From a virus, in IMG/VR virus record IMGVR_UViG_3300046777_001596, positions 1 to 43,178 of that record: a stretch of DNA of 43,178 bases; one strand, 5' to 3'. The number at the start of each line of letters is the position of its first letter. The stretch's first letter is position 1. The notes under the pieces were generated by a model. The model was given only the letters and a program-made list of their open reading frames with translations. It ran no database searches and was not told where the DNA came from. Shown here piece by piece: positions 38,601 to 43,178 of the stretch. The translations under genes were made by a program, and so were the position numbers.

Positions 38601-38671
38601 GCATCAAAAGTTACTAAACTGTTAAAGATCTGTTTGTTTTTCATCGTTGACATATCAACGACAGAAACCTC

Positions 38672-38699
38672 ATTATACAGAATTCAAATTATAAGTCAA
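38672..38699 (-). promoter_or_regulatory. Sigma70 promoter of the tRNA cluster
   Basis: TTGACT (38694-38699), a 16-bp spacer and TATAAT (38672-38677) on the minus strand, 72 bp before tRNA-Ile. A small hairpin TCGTTGA/TCAACGA lies in the leader (38644-38661). It probably drives the tRNA genes early. Confidence 0.85.
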
Positions 38700-38752
38700 C
38701 TGAGTTAGTATTGTTACGTTTTTTCTTCTAACCTGTTGTTTATAAAGCAAAA

Positions 38753-38784
38753 TAAAAAACCCCAGGTCTTGCGAGCTGGGGTTT
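38753..38784 (-). terminator. Rho-independent terminator
   Basis: Minus-strand stem AAACCCCAG/CTGGGGTTT (9 bp) followed by TTTATTTTG. It ends the 31-aa gene's transcript and isolates the tRNA promoter. Confidence 0.9.
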
Positions 38785-38804
38785 GAATATAGTTAGAAAT
38801 ATTC

Positions 38805-38900
38805 TTACCCCGTATGGCCTCTCTTTGGTGTATTCTCAAAGCGATAGCCTTGCCACGTGGCAATAATACTATCAACTAATGAGAAAAGACAACGGGACAT
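38805..38900 (-). CDS. 31-aa small protein
   Basis: A strong AAAGGAG and 5-base spacing precede ATG at 38900. The frame reads MSRCLFSLVDSIIATWQGYR, then FENTPKRGHTG. It ends 21 bp before a terminator, so the coding unit is well framed. No homologue recognised. The frame is short but the signals on both sides are convincing. Confidence 0.6.
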   Translation of the reverse strand: MSRCLFSLVDSIIATWQGYRFENTPKRGHTG

Positions 38901-38935
38901 TAAAAACTCCTTTAAGGGTATATAATATATAGGGT

Positions 38936-39763
38936 TTATCGCAGCGATCTAATGATATCTTTTACCATATGATAGATATTTTTGTTAGGTTTGTACCCTA
39001 ATGCTCTTAACTTGCTATTATCCATCGTCATCGACTTTACTTGGACAATCTTATGAAAGTCTGCTTGAGGCACTTCGTTAACAATAGACTTAGATCCAGT
39101 GAAACCCATTGCATACATGATAATAGTATAAAAATCTATCTCAGTCTGATTACTTACATTATAGATTTCGTTTACCCTTCCTTTCGTCATAATCAAAGCA
39201 ATTGCACCACATAAGTCATCGACATCAATATAGTCTCTAATAAACAATCCTTTGTCATAGAGATTGATTGGCCTATCATTGACGATCTCACTAAGAAGAT
39301 AGGTAAGAGCATTCTTTTTCTTAGATACCTTCTTATCTCCTACACCTAGTACATTTGCAAATCTTAAGATCCTATACTTAATATTAAACGTCTCGCAGTA
39401 TGAAATAATAAGCTGTTCTGCTGTACGCTTGGTAATTGAATAGAATCCTTTTGGATTGCATGGTGATGTTTCTTTTGCAGGTAACTCTGTATCACCATAG
39501 ACAAACCAAGAGCTTGCAAAGTTGAATACTATGTCTTTATTCTTACATTGCTGAAGCACTCGCATCAGAGTAGTTAAGTTAGTTTCTATATCAATATAAG
39601 GATTAACCTTCATTGAATAATTATCTACAGTAGAGATCAAATAAAGGATTTCTCCCTTATCAATCTTTACTTCCAAGTCATTACGATCGTTTACAATCGT
39701 TTCCTTACATAGTGTAACGAAACGGCTCCCAACGAAGCCGTGTCCTCCAAATACATTTACCAT
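38936..39763 (-). CDS. NAD-dependent sugar epimerase/dehydratase
   Basis: A 275-aa extended short-chain dehydrogenase/reductase. The N-terminal nucleotide-binding loop is FGGHGFVGS (G-x-x-G-x-x-G), then ISTVDNYS, FNFASSWFVYGD (Ser), and the catalytic YSITKRTAEQ (Y-x-x-x-K). FIRDYIDVDDLCGAI is the typical substrate-region motif. It would epimerise, dehydrate or reduce a nucleotide sugar in the cytoplasm. It overlaps the RfbH-like gene by 7 bases, which suggests a shared pathway for a deoxysugar. Confidence 0.85.
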   Translation of the reverse strand: MVNVFGGHGFVGSRFVTLCKETIVNDRNDLEVKIDKGEILYLISTVDNYSMKVNPYIDIETNLTTLMRVLQQCKNKDIVFNFASSWFVYGDTELPAKETSPCNPKGFYSITKRTAEQLIISYCETFNIKYRILRFANVLGVGDKKVSKKKNALTYLLSEIVNDRPINLYDKGLFIRDYIDVDDLCGAIALIMTKGRVNEIYNVSNQTEIDFYTIIMYAMGFTGSKSIVNEVPQADFHKIVQVKSMTMDNSKLRALGYKPNKNIYHMVKDIIRSLR

Positions 39764-41037
39764 GACCGTATCACTTGTTTAATATAATCCAGTACTTCTT
39801 CTGTATAGATTGGTGTGCAACCAATAAAGAATACATGTGAAAGAGCGTTATTTGCGTTTGGAAAGTCCTTATAGTTACCTAAATGCTTATAACCAGGATG
39901 TAGTAGGATGTTTCCAGCAAAGTAGCTACGAGTCTGAATCTTATTAGATTCAAAGTGTGCAACAAGAAGTTCTTTTAAGTCTTGACTCTCACAAATAATT
40001 GGCACACCAAACCATGATGGATCTGATTGTTCTAGTTTAGAAGCTACTCTTACACCATCAAGTTTATTTAATTCTTCACCAATCACTTGTGCATGGTAAC
40101 GACGCTTCTCATCAATAAAATTCATCCTTGTCAATTGAACTAGACCAATTGCACCTTGTAAGTCAAGTGGCTTAAGGTTATATCCAATATTGGTAAACAC
40201 ATACTTATGATCAATAACGCCATCATAATCTTCTAACCAATCAGAAAATCTTTTTCCACAAGTTCCACAAGCTAATCTGTTATTAGATCCAACGCAGTAG
40301 CAATCTCTACCCCACCAAGAAATAGAGCGAACTAAAGGAATCAGATCATCATGATTAGTACAGATCATTCCCCCTTCGCCAGTACAGATGTGGTGTGCAG
40401 GATAAAACGAACACGACCAAGCATCATATAATTTAGAAAGATGCTCGCCTTTCCACTTTGTTCCTAAACTATCACAATTGTCTCCAACAAGTTTAAGATT
40501 GTGCCTGTTACACAATTCTACTAATCTATCCATATCTGGAGGATTGCCAAGAACTGGCGAGACGACAATTGCTACTGTCTTAGGTGTAATTGCTTTTTCA
40601 ATTAAGTCAATATCGAAGTTTAATGTGTCCATTTCGATATCAACAAACACAGGTTTCATATTGTTCTGCACAATGGGCGCAATCGTTGTTGGAAAGCCAA
40701 CTGGCGAAACAATCAGTTCTGCACCATCTTGCCACTTATAGAACTTTTTAAGTGCAGTAAACATGACAAGATTTGCAGAAGAACCAGAGTTAACCATATG
40801 TGCATGTTTAACTTCAAACATTTTTGCAAACTTATCTTGGAACTCAGCTACCATTTCACCAGTGGTAATCCACTCACCAGTAACTAGTGCATTAATAGCA
40901 GCTTGGATTTCTTGATGATCCCATACTGGACCAGAATAGTAGACTGGTGTCTTACCCGGTGTGAATTCTTCATAACTATTGATATAACCAGGTTTGGCAC
41001 TCATGGCCAATGCATTGATCACATTTTGTAGCATCAT
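39757..41037 (-). CDS. rfbH: RfbH-like PLP/[2Fe-2S] 3-dehydratase
   Basis: A 426-aa DegT/DnrJ-fold PLP protein. The usual lysine is replaced by His in SFYPAHHICTGEGGMICTN. The Cys set WWGRDCYCVGS..LACGTCGKRF can bind a [2Fe-2S] cluster, and HKYVFTNIGYNLKPLDLQGA follows. These features are diagnostic of CDP-4-keto-6-deoxyglucose 3-dehydrase (E1, RfbH/AscC), which makes 3,6-dideoxyhexoses for LPS. It would work with a reductase; none is seen here. Its start overlaps the 44-aa gene (ATGATG). Confidence 0.85.
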   Translation of the reverse strand: MMLQNVINALAMSAKPGYINSYEEFTPGKTPVYYSGPVWDHQEIQAAINALVTGEWITTGEMVAEFQDKFAKMFEVKHAHMVNSGSSANLVMFTALKKFYKWQDGAELIVSPVGFPTTIAPIVQNNMKPVFVDIEMDTLNFDIDLIEKAITPKTVAIVVSPVLGNPPDMDRLVELCNRHNLKLVGDNCDSLGTKWKGEHLSKLYDAWSCSFYPAHHICTGEGGMICTNHDDLIPLVRSISWWGRDCYCVGSNNRLACGTCGKRFSDWLEDYDGVIDHKYVFTNIGYNLKPLDLQGAIGLVQLTRMNFIDEKRRYHAQVIGEELNKLDGVRVASKLEQSDPSWFGVPIICESQDLKELLVAHFESNKIQTRSYFAGNILLHPGYKHLGNYKDFPNANNALSHVFFIGCTPIYTEEVLDYIKQVIRSW

Positions 41038-41168
41038 TTTCCCTGCCCACGATATTGTTTAAAACTACGCTTTTGAGACTTGCTCATGCTACTAGTCTTT
41101 GGCCTAGCGCCACCTTGACTAGTTCGCTTTTCAATCACTTTCTTTCTTGTTTCATTTTCTTTTGCCAT
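41034..41168 (-). CDS. 44-aa basic protein
   Basis: MAKENETRKKVIEKRTSQGG continues to a tail rich in Lys, Arg, Ser and Gln. It is highly basic and probably disordered, consistent with nucleic-acid binding. The stop overlaps the RfbH start (ATGATG), so the genes are coupled. No family recognised. No clear SD is visible; the gap to the upstream LSm-like gene is 18 bases. Confidence 0.5.
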   Translation of the reverse strand: MAKENETRKKVIEKRTSQGGARPKTSSMSKSQKRSFKQYRGQGK

Positions 41169-41186
41169 AATATAATCTCACTTTTA

Positions 41187-41498
41187 TTATACAGGGTGAA
41201 ATGCGGTAGTTCCACTAGATGGGGACATAACGATTCCAGTTCCAAATACTGAATTATATTGATTATATAACTCTTTGACTGGCTCACTGCTCCAAATTAC
41301 AAACTGAGCACTAACTTTGATCTCATGATCCTTAGTATTCACTGCATAAGGAAACATCGCCATCGTTGGTTCGTTTTGATTGGAACGAGAAGGAACAAGC
41401 TGTAACAGACATGGATGCTTAATTACAAAAGAGGATCCTTCTTCAGAAACGTCTCCAATTAATTCCTCACCTGTTGCTAATTTTACTAATTTAATCAT
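41187..41498 (-). CDS. LSm-like small protein
   Basis: A 103-aa protein, MIKLVKLATGEELIGDVSEE... The first part has the strand-turn-strand look of an Sm/LSm barrel (LATGEELIGDVSEEGSSFVIKHPCLL), a fold often found in short marine phage proteins. The C-terminal half has a charged strand and a flexible Ser/Gly end. RNA binding is conceivable. Its start overlaps the end of the 57-aa gene by 8 bases. Confidence 0.6.
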   Translation of the reverse strand: MIKLVKLATGEELIGDVSEEGSSFVIKHPCLLQLVPSRSNQNEPTMAMFPYAVNTKDHEIKVSAQFVIWSSEPVKELYNQYNSVFGTGIVMSPSSGTTAFHPV

Positions 41499-41664
41499 GA
41501 ATTATCTTCTCCAAAAATTTTTCAACTTCGTCTTCATTATAACATATCTTAATAAAAGAATCAAGAGACGCTTTATTATATCCCGCAATAAGTGTTTGAC
41601 CAGCCAAGACGCTAACTTTAATAATCCACTCATCATAATATACTGAATCTAAGCTGGTAAACAT
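41491..41664 (-). CDS. 57-aa small protein
   Basis: MFTSLDSVYYDEWIIKVSVL starts a compact frame that continues with GQTLIAGYNKASLDSFIKIC and ends FLEKIIHD. It looks like a small alpha/beta fold. It starts 2 bases after the preceding stop and its end overlaps the LSm-like gene (ATGATTAA), so it is likely expressed in the same operon. Confidence 0.55.
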   Translation of the reverse strand: MFTSLDSVYYDEWIIKVSVLAGQTLIAGYNKASLDSFIKICYNEDEVEKFLEKIIHD

Positions 41665-41666
41665 AG

Positions 41667-41798
41667 TTATTTTTTCATTAATTCAATAGCCTCATCTGCA
41701 CGACCACTTCTCGTCAGATATGCTGCTGCTCTAGCTCTGCCATATACTTCACACCACAAAAACATTTCGTGTAAGATTTCCTTAATCTTTTCTTTCAT
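41667..41798 (-). CDS. 43-aa helical protein
   Basis: MKEKIKEILHEMFLWCEVYG and GRARAAAYLTRSGRADEAIE make two amphipathic helices. AAAGGA lies upstream of the ATG, which overlaps the previous stop as ATGA. It is probably a small regulator or adaptor. No family recognised. Confidence 0.55.
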   Translation of the reverse strand: MKEKIKEILHEMFLWCEVYGRARAAAYLTRSGRADEAIELMKK

Positions 41799-42001
41799 AG
41801 TAGTCCTTTGTATTTGAGTTGACGTTCACGATATTCAAAATCTGCTCTATCGACACTCTGTGAAAGGAATACTTCTGCTTCACTTTGATATGGACGATTA
41901 AACCATTGTGTGATTTTTTTCAATACCGACGTTTTGGTAGATGGTGTCGGTAGACCACCTAGGGCTACTTGTGATAGCCCCAAGGCGGTAGTTATTTGCA
42001 T
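41795..42001 (-). CDS. DUF3563-like small protein
   Basis: A 68-aa protein. After a Thr/Ser-rich N-terminus, the C-terminal half EVFLSQSVDRADFEYRERQL matches the pattern of DUF3563 (fLsqsvD.aDfE.R.R.L), a short bacterial family of unknown function. It directly follows the small heat-shock gene in the same operon. Confidence 0.65.
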   Translation of the reverse strand: MQITTALGLSQVALGGLPTPSTKTSVLKKITQWFNRPYQSEAEVFLSQSVDRADFEYRERQLKYKGLL

Positions 42002-42002
42002 A

Positions 42003-42497
42003 TTAGTCTTCTTTGTCTTCTGCTAAAAATTGTTTGGTTGTTTTCTTTGGTTGACTATCCTTTTCCACTACTTCAATCTTGCGAGGCTTTTTGTGATCAG
42101 GAATAATCTTCTCTAAAGCAATCTTCAACATACCATTTACCATCTCTGCATTTTCAATTTCGATATGTTCATCTAATGCAAAAGTGCGAGTAAAGGCGCG
42201 GTTTGCGATTCCTTTGAATAAGAAATTATCCTTATCATCAGATGTATTACCAGAGATGATAAGTTTATTACCATCAAGAGTAATTTCAACATCAGATTTA
42301 CCAAAACCAGCAACAGCCATTTCGATAACATACTTGTTATCTTCTACTTTGCGGATATTGTATGGAGGGTAGTTAGGAATATTTTTGGTCAAATCATCGT
42401 GTAGCTTAGCCATACGATTCCAATTATCATCGAAACCCACATAGAACTTATCTAAGTCCTTAAACATATCCAAAACGTTACGTGGTACTAATGTCAT
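42003..42497 (-). CDS. Hsp20 small heat-shock protein
   Basis: The start at 42497 has GGAG upstream and keeps the leader structures outside the gene. The 164-aa product carries an alpha-crystallin domain: YPPYNIRKVEDNKYVIEMAV, FGKSDVEITLDGNKLIISG, and the signature GIANRAFTRTFALDEHIEI with ENGML/NGMLKIALEK. It would hold unfolded proteins as an ATP-independent chaperone. IbpA-like proteins occur in many marine T4-like phages. An exact TATAAATA late promoter and a pseudoknot lie upstream. Confidence 0.93.
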   Translation of the reverse strand: MTLVPRNVLDMFKDLDKFYVGFDDNWNRMAKLHDDLTKNIPNYPPYNIRKVEDNKYVIEMAVAGFGKSDVEITLDGNKLIISGNTSDDKDNFLFKGIANRAFTRTFALDEHIEIENAEMVNGMLKIALEKIIPDHKKPRKIEVVEKDSQPKKTTKQFLAEDKED

Positions 42498-42508
42498 AGT
42501 AGTTCTCC

Positions 42509-42535
42509 TATTAAGCGAGTATTTAAAAATTGCCA
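42509..42535 (-). promoter_or_regulatory. Leader hairpin with T-rich tail before the small heat-shock gene
   Basis: On the minus strand GCCAA...TTGGC, formed by the segment around 42519-42552, is followed by AATT TTTAAATA. It could act as a weak terminator or a cis-regulator of the small heat-shock gene. Boundaries are approximate. Confidence 0.35.
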
Positions 42536-42552
42536 ACCCAAAAGGCATTGGC

Positions 42553-42592
42553 CCGAGGAATTCATTACCAGCCTTAACCTCGGACTGCTGGT
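42553..42592 (-). promoter_or_regulatory. H-type pseudoknot in the small heat-shock gene leader
   Basis: Two perfect 6-bp helices interleave: ACCAGC (42567-42572) with GCTGGT (42587-42592), and CCGAGG (42553-42558) with CCTCGG (42578-42583). Loops are 8, 5 and 3 bases. A stem ATCCC/GGGAT lies just 5' in the RNA (42596-42608). No matching riboswitch is known to me. A cis-regulatory role in translation or stability is inferred. Confidence 0.55.
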
Positions 42593-42612
42593 CCCATCCC
42601 GAAGGGATATTA

Positions 42613-43178
42613 TTATTTATATTCTATCAGCTCATTTACTACTTTGTCAACAGAAATTTTCCAACTTGCTGGTTCAAACTGCTTGACCACAGTAACATCT
42701 TCATAAAACCTTGATTTACCTACATGTCCTTCAATAAACCACGGAAAATATAATCTTCCATTACACAATACAAATGTCTTTTTACCCATTGCACCAGCTG
42801 CATGTGCAACACTTGTATCGCATGATATCACAACATCACAAGTTTCAATTGTAGCAAGTAAATCTTCATAATTATCTAGTTTTAAGTATTTAATATTAGG
42901 ATTTCTTCTTTCTCTGGCGATTTTATTAACTTGTCCTTTGACATAGCTAAATTCACCGTAATACAAATTTACAACTTCTGCTCTATTTCCTATCTTTTCT
43001 ACAATCTCATCTCTAGGAATAGAAATTACGCCCCGTAATTTACTAAGATTGTTGCCATGGTGGCAAAGTCCAATCCTAAATTTTTCTTTAGGTAGGTATG
43101 TAGATACAAGTTCTTGATTACAATACAGGTATCTTTCGTTACTAATGTTACTACCTACATTAAGTAACAAAGGAACAG
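42613..43178 (-). CDS. GT9-like glycosyltransferase (heptosyltransferase type), partial
   Basis: The frame stays open to the window edge (..VPLLLNVGSN), so the start is missing; the visible part is at least 188 residues. It ends with CDVVISCDTSVAHAAGAMGK, then FPWFIEG. The D.vIs.DTs.AH.AGA.GK motif is that of the glycosyltransferase family 9 donor site (ADP-heptose-type transferases). It would act on LPS or a phage glycan. The late promoter box TATAAATA overlaps its stop codon. Confidence 0.8.
   Translation of the reverse strand, partial: VPLLLNVGSNISNERYLYCNQELVSTYLPKEKFRIGLCHHGNNLSKLRGVISIPRDEIVEKIGNRAEVVNLYYGEFSYVKGQVNKIARERRNPNIKYLKLDNYEDLLATIETCDVVISCDTSVAHAAGAMGKKTFVLCNGRLYFPWFIEGHVGKSRFYEDVTVVKQFEPASWKISVDKVVNELIEYK
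42614..42621 (-). promoter_or_regulatory. T4-type late promoter (exact)
   Basis: TATAAATA on the minus strand, overlapping the stop of the GT9-like gene and lying 117 bp before the small heat-shock ATG, at the head of its structured leader. Confidence 0.65.

Overview
The window looks like part of the genome of a large, AT-rich T4-type myovirus of a Gram-negative, probably aquatic, bacterium. The evidence is a family B DNA polymerase of gp43 type, a UvsX recombinase and a gp41-type DnaB helicase on one strand; octamers matching the T4 late-promoter consensus TATAAATA; fibre and structural genes like those of marine and freshwater T4-like phages; and a dense tRNA cluster. The host cannot be named from the sequence. 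Signal peptides, a lipobox and a PstS protein fit a Gram-negative host.

Layout. (1) 1-11216, minus strand: late structural genes joined by ATGA or TAATG overlaps. They include four glycine-rich fibre/adhesin paralogues with a decayed remnant downstream, a repeat-rich fibre protein, two further structural proteins, a DUF6267-like protein and an unknown protein. (2) 11299-20508, minus strand: small early genes, several with their own sigma70-like promoters (TTGACN, 16-17 bp, TATAAT-like), then the gp41-like helicase, UvsX and the polymerase. (3) 20633-29970, plus strand: a cassette rich in exported and membrane proteins. It has two signal-peptide proteins (one an extreme Asn/Thr/Ser repeat protein), a lipoprotein, several one- or two-TM proteins, and a J-domain protein. 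A class III nucleotide cyclase gene sits inside it on the opposite strand. (4) 29945-38600, minus strand: 24 tRNA genes, all with encoded CCA and together covering all 20 amino acids, interleaved with MazG-like, PstS, 2OG-oxygenase-like, metallophosphoesterase, transglutaminase-like, glycosyltransferase-like and GGQ release-factor-like genes. A near-consensus sigma70 promoter lies just upstream at 38672-38699. (5) 38805-43178, minus strand: sugar epimerase, RfbH-type PLP/Fe-S dehydratase, several small genes, a small heat-shock protein with a structured leader, and a GT9-like glycosyltransferase running off the edge.

Most unusual features. Between tRNA genes are four copies of a long inverted-repeat hairpin. 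Its 16-18 bp outer helix is conserved and contains a G.U pair that forms only in the minus-strand RNA; its interiors differ. Two copies begin exactly on the CCA of a tRNA, and the other two follow unexplained tRNA-like segments that also end in ACCA. A second ORF-less, fold-rich segment lies at 34175-34374, and an H-type pseudoknot precedes the small heat-shock gene. Four protein genes end inside the 5' part of the next tRNA. The nucleotide cyclase is also rare for a phage.

Functionally, the early genes copy and recombine DNA. The tRNAs, and perhaps the GGQ protein, support translation. The fibres and sugar enzymes deal with host surfaces or glycans. The exported cassette probably modifies the host envelope or forms part of the virion.
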